NCBI GenBank assembly: GCA_026119935.1
Contig: JALRMH010000058.1
Location: 62,001 to 126,000 of the forward strand
Origin: Endothia cerciana
Lineage: Eukaryota > Ascomycota > Sordariomycetes > Diaporthales > Cryphonectriaceae
DNA: 64,000 nucleotides
Direction of reading: 5' to 3'
Shown here: one piece after another, positions 45,846 through 58,199 of the stretch
Numbering within the stretch: position 1 is the first letter of the stretch
Layout of the letters: each line of letters starts with the position of its first letter
Notes under the pieces: model-generated
Database searches by the model: none
Seen by the model: the letters and a program-made list of their open reading frames with translations, nothing else
What the model was told of the DNA's origin: nothing
Made by a program: the position numbers and the translations under genes

Positions 45846-48182
45846 GGCACCTGGGTCAGATGGTTATTATTCGCCAGACTACCAGAGGTGAATGCTATTT
45901 CCTCCATCCCCCCAACCTCATCCGGGCCTGTCGTGACTAGCTCCTGTCCCATCGCCCAACAGCCCCGGCGCGCTGTCGTCCTCGTCATCGTCGTCGTCGT
46001 CGGTCCAGCTCCAGTTGGCCTCCATGCCGGACCATGTAGTCCCTCCAGCTGCCGGCGTGCCTTGCGTGGCCAATCCACCAGCCCGTAGCATCCCTGTCGA
46101 GGTTGTTGCTGGACAAAAACTCCACCAGCCGGTCTGCCCTGAACCCCCTTTTGCCCTGTGCCCACTCTAGACGTCCCTCCGTTGACTCGGGCCAGAGGAC
46201 GGACCCGCCGTGCCGTATCAGCGGTGCCGTATCAGCCGGTTCTCAGGCCTTTGAAAGAAAAAGAAAAGAAAAAAAAAAGAAAAAAAAAGGATAGTAGTAT
46301 TCTTTCCAGCGTATAACTCACTGCCCAGCCTTGCTCTTCCCCAGCCGGCTTCTTCTAATCCGGTGGACTTGAGTGTTCTATATACTGTTCGACGCCAGAG
46401 ATTCTTGAGGGGTTGGTCCATGCAAAGGAAAAAAAGAAGAAAGGAAGAAAGAAAGAAAGAAAAAAAAGGAAAAGGAAAGAAAGAAGAGAGAAAAAAGAAT
46501 AGTATTGGGTAGGGATTGGTCGGATCCTACGTGTGCAAGTACCTTGGAAGAGAGGTTGGCGATGAGGAAGACAAGATATCAGGGCTTCCCAATCAGGAAA
46601 TCCTGGTAAACCTCTGGACCGTCGGCTTCTTCTGCCTTCCCGGTACTTCAAACCCTGCGTAGTCCCGTGAACTTCGCCTTCTAAAATGCCAGACCCCACT
46701 GGGATAAATCCTCGAGGTGGGCCGGTACAAAGCTCGTCCAGCAAACCCCTCTCCTATACTCTGGTGGGCGGCTGTCGACTGCGGGTTCACCCCACCGCAG
46801 ACCTAGGTTTTTATTTTATTTTATTTTATTTTATTTTTTATAAACAAAAAATCCCAAGGGGCAGCCTGGTACGGCCTTTCCGATAGTACCCATGGCCAGC
46901 CACCTCAGTCCCCTTCACTGGGTGTAACTACAATGTCAGTCGAAGGGCTGACCTGACTTCACAGCAGGAACATGGAGAATCAGTAGAGCCTGGTGAGACC
47001 GGAAAGAAGCTGATGGGAGGTGGGGAGCCTCATGCCCAGGACCCTTTCCAGAAGACCCTTCTCTCCCTCGTACGTGGCCCCGACATATCATGACCGAGAT
47101 ACTCAGATTGCAGGACCCCTGCGTGCCGGATAATCTACCAACCTGCCTGGCCCCCTCCCCCCCTCCCCGCCGTGGGCCAGACCCTGGGATGTAAACCAAG
47201 CACCACACACATCTCCCACCCATCAGGTAAGTGAAGGCCGCCGAGGGTCGATGGCCATTGCGCCGTGGGAGCCGGCATTGTGCCGCCAAGGCCAGCAGTG
47301 CTTTGGTGTGGACGCGTGACGACCACTTACAGGCCGTGCTGCTCATCCTTCGCCTTGTCTGGTTTGCGACGGATGACGGGGAGAACCGGGAGCCCTATTG
47401 CACACACCCACGTCGTGCAGGAGGGAGTACCTCCGCATACTGCTGGGTGCGGGCCTCGCTATAGGCCACAGCGGCACCTAGTCGGGATGTCAGGCCACGG
47501 AGCCTACTACGAATAGCATGTACATATGTATGTATGTATGTATGTATGTATATATGTACGTCCGTACATATGTCACAGTGCGGTGGTGCGCAGCCGCCGC
47601 GGCGAATAGCAGGCGGACCCGAGTGCGATGATGTACGTCCGTACTCCAGACATGCGTGACAGAGAGCAGACCAGGCACACCTCCCCGACGAAGGGGGTGT
47701 GTGTAGTGCAGCTGCTACTTGGCTGTGGGTTTGGGCAAAGACATGCATGGGGGAGAGAGCGAGTAGGTATGTATGTACTTGGTGTACTGTATAGCTGCGG
47801 GTTTGGGCAAACGTGCACGGAGGAGGGCAGGCGTCCATGAGGGGAGCAGACATGCAAGCACGCATGCACGAAGCGCAAGGACAGTGGAGGGTACTATATA
47901 TATTATATGCAATTACCCAACGGTGGACACACTGCCTGCACTTGTAGGACACCTCCAGAACCTCACCTGAAGGCAAAAGTAGTACATAGCCAGCCTCACC
48001 CGACGAGGGCCCTCCCCTCCCTGTCCAGCCACGGCGTATCGACGTCGTCCGGCATCTCTGCCCCCTCGAGCACTCGTTACTTGACGCAACAATATAACAA
48101 TAACCTATATCGTATTCGGGCTGATCCGGTCCCTAACGAGCTTGCTATGCGCCGTGGGTATGATGGTATCCCCCTTCCGCCC
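45798..48182. other. Spacer with simple repeats
   Basis: No gene supported. Simple repeats include (GT)n at about 45802-45841, A-rich tracts at 46255-46290 and 46429-46500, a TTTTA pentamer run at about 46810-46838 and a GTAT run at about 47525-47555. The phrase TGCGGGTTTGGGCAAA recurs at about 47725 and 47797, so there is a small local duplication. The left end is the 3' side of the orphan gene, and the right end is the 3' flank of the xylosidase gene. Confidence 0.45.
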
Positions 48183-48693
48183 TCAGCTGGACAGATACGA
48201 CTGCCCACCCGCGTCGTTCACCGTCCCGAACCCGCCGACGAAGTACCCCCCGCCCACCTCCGCCGGGGCCGACCCCCTCCTCCCCGCCGGCGCCGCGGGC
48301 CACTCGTCGAGGACCGCCTCCCGGCCCGTCAGCGTGAAGTTCACCGCCGCCAGGCCCGGCCCGATGTCGAGCACCAGGCTGTAGCTGCCGGGGTACAGGA
48401 CCCTGTTCCCGTCCCCGTCCACCCTCGACAGGCTGCCCAGGGTCAGGTCGAGGGTGACCGCGGCGGACGCGCCGGCCGAGATGTTGTGCGCGCGCTGGTA
48501 CGCCACGAGCGTCTTGGCCGGGTACGGCGCGGGGCCGAACTCGCCCTTGACGAAGAGCAGCGCCACGTAGTCCGAGGGCGCCGCCCCCGTGTTGTGGACC
48601 GTCACGGGGACCGAGGCGAAGGGGCAGAGGTCCGGGTAGCCCACGCCGGTGCAGTTCCCCGTCAGGCCCCCTATGTCGAAGCTCCTCGCCGCC

Positions 48694-48727
<34 letters not shown>

Positions 48728-50864
48728 GCAGGCTCATGTCCGCGGCGAAGGTGGTGTAGTGCAGCCCGTAGCCGAACGGGAACACGGCCTCGCCCTCGTA
48801 CCACCTGTACGTGCGCCCGGGGGAGGAGCTGCCGCCCGGCCGCGCGCCCGGCCGCAGCGCCATGTCCGTCATGGACACGTTGGCGGCGTAGCCCGCCGGG
48901 TACTGCGTGACGGGCAGCCGGCCCGCGGGCGCCCGCGCGCCGGTGATGACGTCCAGGACCGCGGGCCCGCCGTCCTGGCCCGGGTACCCGGCCCAGAGCA
49001 GCGCGCCGACGCCCGGGTTCGCGGCCAGCGGGCTCCCGTCCAGCTGCCCGCCGCCCATCTGCACCACGACGAGCGGCTTGCCGGACCGCGCGAGCTCGCC
49101 GATGGCGTCGAGCTGCGTGCCCGTCCAGGCCAGGCTGACGCGGTCCATGCCCTCGGACTCGACCGAGTCGTCGATGCCGCCAAAGTACAGCAGGACGTCC
49201 GCCGCGCCCGCCGCGCCCCAGAACGCGTCCCAGCCGTTGGTGGTCGGGTCGGCGTAGCTCGGGCCCGCGGCGTACAGCACGCTGTCGTTGCCGAACAGCT
49301 GCTGCGCGGCGTACAGGGGCGAGCGCAGGTACGGCGCGGCGCCGTGGTACGAGCCCTGCATCTGCGTCGTGGCCGCCGCCCAGTCGCCCAGCACGGCGAC
49401 CTTCCTGCCCCGCAGCCTGTCGGCCGTGAGCGGCAGGGTGCCGTTGGTGTTCTTGAGCAGCACCGTCCCCTCCGCCGCGGCCAGGTACGCGAGGCGCTGC
49501 GCCCCGGGCGTGTTGACGTCCGCCCACCCCAGCGACCGGTACGGCTGGTCCGCGGCGGGGTCGAAGAAGCCGAGCGTCACGAGGCTGGCGTAGAGCCTCG
49601 TCAGCGCCGTGTCGAGGTCCGTGTCGTTGATGAGGCCCTGCTGGTAGGCCTCGCCCAGGTGGTGCGAGTAGTACGTCCCGCAGTCGAGGTCCGTGCCGGC
49701 CTTGAGGGCCGCCGCCGCCGCCGCCGCCCTGGAGTCGGCCCACCGGTGCGGGAGGAAGACGTTCTGCACGGCATCGCAGTCGGAGGTCACCTGTGGCGGG
49801 GCCGGGGCTCCTGTCAGCATCCTTATATCCGGCGGGGGGGCACGTACAAGTATGGGACGGGGCGGGACGGGGCGGGACGGCCTCGGGCCGCGCCAGCTTC
49901 TGGTCAGGCTTGCTTACCCAGTGCCCCTCGGCCGCGGAGGACCAGTTCCAGTGGCCCCGCAGGACGTCGTTCAGCAGCCAGTCGTCGGCGCAGGTGGGCA
50001 CGCCGTTCACGGCGTTGTAGGAGCACATGAAGGCCCCGACCTTGGCGTCGCGCGCGCACGCCTGGAAGGGCGGGAGGTAGTACTCGACCATGTCCTGGGT
50101 GGAGATGGACGCGTCGAACTGGTACCGGTAGTTGCCGCCCCAGGACTCGAGGTCGTACCCGGCGAAGTGCTTGCACGTGGCCACGACCTTCTTGTACCTG
50201 CCGCCGGCGCCCCCCGCGGCGTCGCCGCCCGTCCCCTCGAGGCCGGCGATCAGGGCCCTGACGTACGAGGACAGGTGGAAGGGGTCCTCGCCGGGCGTCT
50301 CCTGGCCCCGCCCCCAGCGGGGGTCGCGGAAGGGGTTGATGTTGGGCGTCCAGTAGTCCAGGCCGGCCCTGCCGTTGTTGCTGAAGGCGCGGGCCTCGGT
50401 GGACACGACGCCGGCCACCGCGTGGACCAGGTCGTCGTCGAAGGCCGCGCCGATGGTGATGGGCTGCGGGAAGGACGTGGCCGAGCCGAAGTCCGACGCG
50501 TTGTCCGGGTTGAAGGTCACCCCCGGCGAGGAGGCCACCCCGTGGAGGCCCTCGTTCCACCACTCGTAGGCGGACAGGCCCAGCCTCGGGACGCCGGGGG
50601 ATGTGGATATGGTGGCATTGATCTTCTCCGCGGTGGTGAGCAGCGATATCAGGGCCCTCGCGCGCGTGGTGGGGTCTGTGCCGGCTTGTCAGCCTGGAGG
50701 TCCAGATGTGTCTTCTTCCCGGCGGGGGCGGCCTCACCTAGGGAGGTGTCGCACACGGAGTTGTTGGCGAGCGGGCCCGAGGTGCAGTCTGGGAAGCTGA
50801 AGCTTGCGAGAGCCGTCCTGCCCAGGGCGACCAGGCCGCCCAGGGCTGTCGACGACTTCACCAT
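48183..50864 (-). CDS. Secreted GH3 beta-xylosidase
   Basis: The product (about 830 aa) should remove xylose from xylo-oligosaccharides outside the cell. Exons (minus strand) are 50864-50738, 50675-49918 and 49790-48183, with phases consistent. The N-terminus (MVKSSTALGGLVALGRTALA) reads as a signal peptide, though an Arg interrupts its core. The GH3 N-terminal barrel shows YEWWNEGLHGV, NPFRDPRWGRGQETPGEDP and CKHFAGYDLE. The nucleophile Asp is in VTSDCDAV, at about residue 299, just after the second intron. The GH3 C-terminal domain carries the acid/base Glu region ESEGMDR. A fibronectin-III-like domain closes the protein (NTGAAPSDYVALLFV). WWNEGLHG and TSDCDAV favour xylosidase over beta-glucosidase. 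A (CCG)n run adds about ten Gly before the last domain. Several Asn-X-Ser/Thr sites fit secretion. Confidence 0.93.
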
Positions 50865-52571
50865 GGTCGGGGGGGGGGGGGTGTTTTCGGACCGGGGGCG
50901 ACGACAGCAAGGAGGAGGGCCTGCTGCTATGCCCAGGAGCCGTCCCTACCAGGAGGGAGGAGACGAGCCCTTCGACCTTATATACCACGCCACTGCCGGC
51001 TGGACATGGGGCCCTCCATCTTCTGTAGTATCTGCCGGTCGTCGTCTCCAGGTCCACCTCTCTCTCCCCCCCCCCTCTCTCTCTCTCTCAAACACACACA
51101 CACACACACACACTCTCTCTCTCTCCATGCCTGCCTCATGTGATTTTACCGGCGGGGGTTGTGGAGGGCTGTGGAGGCCAGTTGGAGGTCGGCCAGCCAG
51201 GAAGGTTCCCACCAAGTATGGTACAGCCCCGTCAGCATGCAGGAAAGTTGGAGAGGGCTCGGGGACTGGTATGGTACTAGATGTTGGAGATGTCCCCAGG
51301 CCAACAATGCGGCGGCCCACCCCTCCCCCACCCAGGCTGAGCCGCGGAAGGGTCTGTGAGGGGGGACTGCGACGTCACCTTGGTGGATGGCGATGGAGGC
51401 ACGGGCTCGGCTGGAGCTCCACCGACCCATGGCTTCACCCCCGGTGCCGGCAGTAGCGTCGAGCGGCGGTGGCAGATGGGATTTAGCCGGCATTTTATCC
51501 TGTGCTCCCCCAAGAAAACGGGGCTCGGCGGGATCGCCACTGGGTTCCGCGATGGGGAGAGCCGGCTCTGCCCTCGTCGGGGGTGCCGCTTGTCGGTCGG
51601 GTCGGGAGGCAGAGCCCACGTCTTGAAGAATTGCTCCTGCCTGCTCATACAGTGATTACCCACCGGGGACAGTGCTGAGAACCCGGCACAAGGAGCGGGA
51701 GGATGCTCGCCGGGATCCCACCAATAGTCAGGTGAAAGCCTCAGGAATAATGGATGTCTGTCCAGGCGTTAAGGCCGGGAATACGAAGATCCGCAGAGGA
51801 TTGCAACACGCATGTACGGTGGCGGAGGGGTCGTGCGTTCGAGGTCGTCGTGACGGTTGATCCCTGAGGTTGCACTGTCTCTGGGATAAAAGGACAGTTA
51901 TCAAACAGCAGCCTTGACTCGGGTTCTTGAGGACAAACGGTGGGATGCCGATGCCCGCAGCGTGCCCTTTTCGGTAGAGACGTGGCCGCTGAACAGGAGT
52001 CAGATGCGGGCCTCGAGTCGTTCCGAGGTAACTATATATCTGACCTCACGGGGGCTCCACAAAAGTGCTGATGGAGGCTCGTGTGGACAAGCCGGATCGG
52101 GTTGCGCAGGAATCGGAAGGAATATTGAAGATCTTGCTTGCTAGCAGAGCACGGTGTGGGAAAGTAACATCCGCTTGTACTGCTGCTGTACACGCTGCTG
52201 TACACGCTGCAGGTATGTGGCCATTACCTCCCTATTAGAGGCTATGATACCAAGGGAGGGGGATGGGAGGGGGGATGGGAGCGCGAGAGACGAGTGAATA
52301 GGCACCGGTTGTGGTATGATTAGCACGTATGTAATGGATATAGGCTGTGGATATACATAGCTGGAGTCTGAAGTGGGACATGATGAATCCAGTATCTGAT
52401 TATACTCGGAGCACGGATACTGGAGACTGACGGATCGAATGACAGTGGTGGGACTAGCCTTGACGTGCCACCCTCCTTGCCTCACGCCTGATATGCGAGG
52501 TGTTGTAAGGGTTGAAGGTCCTGTCGCCCATGCGCAGAGGACCCTCCGCGTCCTTTAACCGGAGGGTCGAG
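50865..52571. other. Spacer at a composition change
   Basis: The first 200 bp are the promoter of the minus-strand xylosidase gene. A (CT)n and (CA)n tract lies at about 51058-51124. Several overlapping frames (51277-51663) are not credible. From about 51.7 kb the GC content and the number of C/G homopolymers drop. A small CTGCTGTACACG duplication lies at about 52182-52211. The right end is the 3' flank of the NACHT-type gene. Confidence 0.45.
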
Positions 52572-55272
52572 TCAGGCGCCCTCGAACCCGGTTCTGAACT
52601 TCTGGAACAGGACCTGCAGGCTGGAACTGGCCACGAGGAGCCTCGAAGGTGCAATGTCGTAAACCTCAGCTACTGAACGAGACGCCTGATGTATCGTCTT
52701 CGTCTCGATGTTCGCCCCATACATAATCATGAGGGCTAGGGCGCGCTCCCAGGCGGCCAACGCAGGTGATGGGGACTCCTTCGCGTATACGACCACCGCG
52801 AATGCGAAAGCTTCGGTCCAGATGGTCGTCTGGACCCCGTCGCGGTAGATGCTGAGGTTGGGGTCGGCCCCGTTCTCTAGCAGTCCCGCAACCATTTCCG
52901 GATTAGGGCTCGACCTGGAGAAGAGGGCATCTAACAGGAGAGGCCATGCTGATGCCGCTCTTGGGGCGCCGGCGTGGGCCGTGTCGGGAGCTGAAGTGCT
53001 GGGGGCGGGAGGGTCTAGCAGCAGTCTCCTGAGCGAGGTCTTCCATGAGGCTCTGCGAGGTGGCTCAGATCGTGGTGGCTCAGGGTCCCAAGGCCCTGAT
53101 GGGTCTGTGTTCGGAAGCACCAGGCACCCTGGCCCCGTTCTTCTCTGGACGTAGCCCACAACATTGCATTTCACCGCGAGGGACAGGAACGTCCCACCGA
53201 AACTTGCTATCCTGTATGCCCACGGTGTAGTTGCAGGGCCAGAAACGGCGGTCGGAGCCACATGAAACGGGGGGGATGAGCCGTTGGTCGTGTGGGATCG
53301 TTGCTTCTAGCTCGTCCAGGACGCGCACCATTCCAGCCTGGTTGTCCTCGGACACTATTGACGCGTGTTGCATACAGTTGGAGTTCAGGCGCCTCCTCAT
53401 GACCTCGACGTGAATGTCCCTTTTTTTCTCCGTCAGGACTTCTTTGGGTAACCTGATGGAGAAGTCTGTGTCTTCCTCATCAGCGTAAGAGAAGAGGAGC
53501 GCTTCGGGGGGGTTTTGGCAAGCAGGAATCAGGTGGAAATACTCTGCCGCATGTTTGTGGTAGAACTTGTCGATATTGTCGAGGATCCTGTCGTAGAGTC
53601 TTTCCAGACCTTCCGGTATATCGTCAAGCCGCTGTTGCAGATCGGACACCCTGTCTCCAGCTTGCATGCCGTTGAGGAGGGATGTACACACGAGATCGAC
53701 CCAGAGAAAGACACCGGACGCTTTGCGGACGACCCGTTCGATGAGGTCTTTCGAGAAATCGGCCTCGCGCTCCTTCAAAAATGCGAAGTCGTCGTCAGAT
53801 TCAAACCGGAAAGCGACGTAATCTCTGGTGTCGTCGTAGGTGAGGTTCTCCATCAAAAGATTTGGCTGGTCCTTGAGGGCCTTCTCGAACTCAGTCCAAG
53901 GGCGGCTAGCAACACATATCTTGACCGAGCGCATCCGGATCACGGCCTTCACCCAGTCGATGAGACTTTCGTAGTCACCAGTGAACTCGTCAAGCCCATC
54001 GATGAAGAGGCAGATCCTTGTCGATGTTCCGATGAAGGCGAGAGCCCTGCCCAAGATCTGCTGAAGCTCTGCCTCCCCGAACCTCCTGGTATCCTCATTG
54101 TAGAGACACAGTGCCTCCCACCTTCTGGGCGCTATATGTGGAATCGCATCGGGGCGGGCCTGTAGGATCTGGCAGAGCAACGTCCTGTACAGCCCCTCTT
54201 TAGACGTCTGGGTCTTTGATCCTCCGACCCAGAACAGCTGCTGGTCCGACTCGAGCCAGTGACGGAGGTTGTCCCAGGGCCGTGTCTGGCCCTCTTCGGA
54301 CTCTGGGTCCTCGAAAATCCACCGAAAAGTTGTCTCATGTGCCCCAGCCACTCTGAACTCCCGCTCATACATCTCCAGATATGAGAGGCTTGAGATGAAC
54401 TTGTTCTGCAGCTTCTGTTGCCGCCAGGGAGGTATCTCGAAATGGGTATTTCCACCGGCCGTATCAGGAGACCCAAACCCCTCTTACACAGCGTCGAGAA
54501 GACCTTGGCGAAGAGATGTGCTGAACATGGAGTTGCCAGCCCCTGCGGGACCCGCCCCAATAGACAAGATACTCGATCAGGGCAGAACCCAGGCCTTCTT
54601 CAGGATGTCCGATCTGGTCGAGCCTGTCCTTGAGCTCCTGATTGTCACCCTGCAACCGCACAAGCTCTCCTAGCATGTTTTCCTGGTTGTCGAGGGATTT
54701 GGTCATACAAAATCTGTACTCGACCATCAACTTCATGACCAACCATAACCAAGTCTGGTGACAAACTTTACCTGAAAGATACTGATAGGTTACGGGTCAT
54801 TTGATTCCCCAGCTGGTCCAGTTCTGATTGCAAGTCCCTGATCATCCTCTCGTTCCATCTGACCTTGAAGGCAGTCACAATAGCCTCTCTTCTCCTGTAA
54901 CGCGCAACTTGACCGGAGCCGCAGTCGCTCTGTGGCTGAGGGGGGTGACCACAGCTCGTCACCCTCGTCAGGGATGCCAAGCCCCTCAATAGAGTCCAGC
55001 ATTTTCTGGGCGGCGTTGTTGCATTGTTCGGCGAGCCTGGAGATATTCTGGTCGCTCTCCTCCTGTATTAAACGCGTCGCACTATGCTTTCGCCGTATCT
55101 GCTGGGTGATGGCTCTGAGGTCCTTTGAAACCACCCGCAGGCTAACGAGGCTCCTGAGCGCATCCTGTCCCTGGTGGCATACATTCCAAGCCAATTTCAC
55201 AAAGTCTTTGCCAAAGCTTAGGACGGAGAGAATATTGACGGCAGGACTAAGTGCTGCAACGCTCTCGGCCAT
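52572..55272 (-). CDS. STAND/NACHT-type protein lacking the P-loop
   Basis: Fungal NACHT proteins are NLR-like signalling NTPases linked to incompatibility and stress sensing. My model is 818 aa. Exons (minus strand) are 55272-54953, 54894-54772, 54713-54488, 54414-53262 and 53206-52572. The N-terminal 180 residues are helical (MAESVAALSPAVNILSVL...). NACHT-family landmarks follow: FRWIFEDPES, WLESDQQLFWV, KEGLYRTLLCQIL, RRWEALCLYNED, the Walker B-type ICLFIDGLDEF, VKICVASRPW, GVFLWVDLVCTSLL, ISDL-like VSDLQQRLDDIPEGLERLY, and a C-terminal ankyrin-like LLENGADPNLS. The stretch that should hold GKxGSGKST is absent: LFWV runs straight into GGSKTQTSKEGL. Introns 1 and 4 need weak GTGG donors. 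If those are not used, the gene has two frameshifts and is a pseudogene. Confidence 0.75.
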
Positions 55273-56161
55273 GGCAACGGAGCCCTTCACTGAGATCACC
55301 AGCACCAGGCCTGCAGAATGTGGAAACCCGGGAGAGATGGGAAAGATCAGTGATATGTTGGGTATGTACGTCAGTGTCGTCCTAGCTGAAAGCTCGCGAG
55401 TCCTACAGAAAGTGGGCCTGCAAGGGTACCCCACATGCAACCTTCTGTAGGACTCAGGCGCTTGTCTAATGATGTGTGTTGTGTAAGTAACCTTGGGCTG
55501 TCACGGCCGCATCTCATCGAGGATCTTCGGTCGCCTCGTGATGGCTTGTGAGGTCTTCAAATGCTTTGTGCAAGCTGTGGTTTTGGGGAGGGAAGGACAA
55601 AGAGGTGTTGGCGTTCTGGGCTGTTGCGTATTGGAATTTCGTTCAGCCTGAGGTTGAAAACCAGAGATCAACAAGTAGTTGCATCTCCACGAGAAGACTA
55701 CGCAGGTTCGATCTCACTTTGCTGCCCGCAGAATCAAGAGAGGCCTACTACTGGTATCCAACGGATCCTGTGAGTTCGACAAGAGCGGGTTGCCTGGGCG
55801 TCCACGGATTGTGGCTATACACCGATGCAACGATGGAACAAGCAGTAAGCGTTCAAGCAGGCTCGTCGACCCAATGCTGAGGACGAGCAGCTTAGTTATG
55901 CGCTGATATTGACTAGCCGTCAATACTGAACCAATTTTTTCTTTCTTTTGCTGATTTTCTTTCCAGAATCGTGGTCGGAAGTAGAGAATGCAATCACGGG
56001 GCCAATATAGAAATCGAAGTACCTCTAGGTACCACTTATCCATCAAACAAGCTAGGCCCAAATCTCATAGCCTTCACTACCCAGGAATGTATATCAGATG
56101 TTTCCAACTGGTGTAGCTCGAGCGCACAGGATCAACAGTAGAAGCCAGCGTTTCCTGGGCA
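55273..56161. other. Spacer between the NACHT-type gene and the P450
   Basis: Contains the 5' flank of the NACHT-type gene and the 3' flank of the P450 gene (both on the minus strand). Open plus-strand frames at 55548-55906 overlap in two phases with no recognised domain. Nothing else is seen. Confidence 0.45.
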
Positions 56162-58199
56162 TCACCCAACGGTGCCTTCCGTGACAATGGCGTAGAAGTC
56201 ATTGATGAACCAGGATAGAGTCGACTTCCGCTGCCACGGCTTCTCGGGGTTGAGAAGCTGAAAGTCCAACGACCGCAGTAGCTGTGGGGGTGTCAGGAGA
56301 CGGTGAAGTTGGGGCCGGAGAGCAGGGGAACAAAATGGAAACAGGAGCAGGATAAAGACGAGGGTAAGGGAGGGAAAAGGACGTAGAACGTCAAGGGGGC
56401 GAAGAGAAGAGTAAAGAAGAGAACTGCTTGTTTCTTGACTGACCTCAACAAAGATCTTGTTCATCTCCATCCACGCCAGCGTTTTGCCCAGGCACAGCCA
56501 GCGGCCGAACCCGAAATTCAGGTCGACCACTTTCAGGCGCCTTGCCTTGGTGGCTGCATCACATTCTGTGAACCGTTCCGGCCGGAAAATGTTGGCATCC
56601 TGTCCGAACACTTCCTGATTCTTCATCAGACCAGTGTGGTTGAGGTAGATCTCCGTACCCTCGGGAAGATGCTTTCCACATATGATGTCTCCACCAGCAG
56701 GGACTACCTTAGGGAATCCAACGGTGAGGGGAGGCGCCATTCGCATGCCTTCGTTAAGGACGGCCTAGGAGTAGGGTTATCAGTCAATGACATTTACATC
56801 ACATAGAAGGACTTCGTTGCACATATAATCGCACGCGGCTTACCTGGAGATAAGGAAGATGTTTTGTCTCCTCATTCGTAACCGGACTCGAGATACGACC
56901 TTCCCGGATCCCGTCTGCAATCTCCTGCTTAAGTTTCTGGTAGGTGTTCGGAGAAACCATGAGATACATCAGGATGGCACGGATCGTGGTGATGGATGTC
57001 TCGGTCCCCGCAGGCAGCAGGACGGCCAGATCTAGTTCAGCCTCGCTCAGCGGCAGACCGTGCTTCAGCCACTCGTCCTTCACAGTTTTGTCATTAGTGA
57101 TGACCCTCTTGTAGTATAGCCGCGAATGCTCACCAGCATATTGCCATCATGGTCCTTATCTTGGCCGTGTTTGGCCCTCTTCTCAATTGCGTCACGAAAC
57201 ACACTGGGAGCAGGTAGGTGTTCAGCAAATTTGCCTCCACAATGGCATGGTCTCTAGGACTTCGAACTCACCCGAGCCAGCCCTCATTTACACTAGGGCC
57301 GAAGAGGCTGAGGAAATAGGGTGAAAAGACGATGGAGCGCAGGAAAGGCAACATGGCGGCAGCCTGGACGGAGGTAATAATACTTTCCGTTTCCCCCAAA
57401 TAGTTAAAGTGGTCCTTGTTGAGCGGCAGGTCTCCCCATGCCTCGCCTAGACCGGCCTGGGTGACAAGGTCGACTTGGAAATACTGGAGTATGCGGCCGA
57501 TGTCGACAACGGCCTGTCCCTTGGCCTGATTGATCCGGCTCCTCAAGACATCCACAAGTATGGCAATCTGCGTGTCAACAGTGCTCTCGAGATCCATCAG
57601 ACCCTTACCCGAGAAGCCGGACATCAGCTTGGTCTTGCGCTTGTCGTGTTTGGGGATGTCCAGCTCATTGAGGACGGAGCCGCCCCAAGGGTTGAAGCGC
57701 ATCGAGTCGTACCAGGAACTGCGGCCGTAGCTAGAGCGGGCGGAGTTAATCCTCCAAAGAGGTTCAGGCTCGGACACGGCGACGCCTGTAGGGGAGATGC
57801 GAACTATATTTCCGTAGTCCTCATTAAAGGCGGAAATAATTGTATTGAAGTCCACTTCCACGTCTTCTAGTCAATATGTGCACATTGATGATTTCAGGAG
57901 GTGTCTGAGGCGTCCTGAAGCATCTCCTAAGTACCCCCCCCCACCCCGAGACACCTCATAAGACGAGAGAAATGAAAAGGAACATTTTCGGCGGGACTAA
58001 GTTGCTTACTGGTTTTCATATATCCATATGCCCATAGACTGGTCAAGGAAGCAAGAGAAGGCCCTGGGATGTGGCTGAGACGGTACCATTGTACGGCAGT
58101 GGAAATGACAAAATACAAGCAAGCAATGATGGACCCAACAAAGACCAGGGCCTTGCCATCGAGGCTTGAGAAGGAAGTGTCTAAGTTCCACAACTCCAT
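56162..58199 (-). CDS. Cytochrome P450 monooxygenase, six exons
   Basis: This is an ER-anchored, haem-thiolate monooxygenase. My model is 509 aa. Exons (minus strand) are 58199-58010, 57866-57272, 57203-57134, 57077-56844, 56764-56444 and 56281-56162, with all phases consistent. The membrane anchor is at about residues 17-39 (ALVFVGSIIACLYFVISTAV), followed by the proline hinge HIPGPSLASL. The I-helix oxygen motif AGTETS is at 308-313 and the K-helix ExxR is EGMR at 368-371. RPERF is present, and the haem loop FGFGRWLCLGK puts the Cys ligand at about 454. All required residues are present, so the gene looks functional. The overall pattern is like the pisatin-demethylase or benzoate-hydroxylase type of fungal P450, but the substrate cannot be named. 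No biosynthetic core gene or reductase lies nearby. Confidence 0.93.

Noticed and set aside
47525..47840. Possible CRISPR-like or direct-repeat array
   Set aside because: Only a GTAT run and one two-copy phrase (TGCGGGTTTGGGCAAA) are present. There is no regular spacer pattern, and the organism is a eukaryote.
47907..50030. 707-codon plus-strand open frame over the xylosidase gene
   Set aside because: It is the antisense shadow of the GH3 gene, whose motifs and introns are clear on the minus strand.
54132..54560. Alternative frame in the NACHT-type gene (AGNSMFSTSLRQ and similar)
   Set aside because: A phase-0 GTAAGA donor in the upstream frame joins cleanly to exon 4, so no frame change is needed there.
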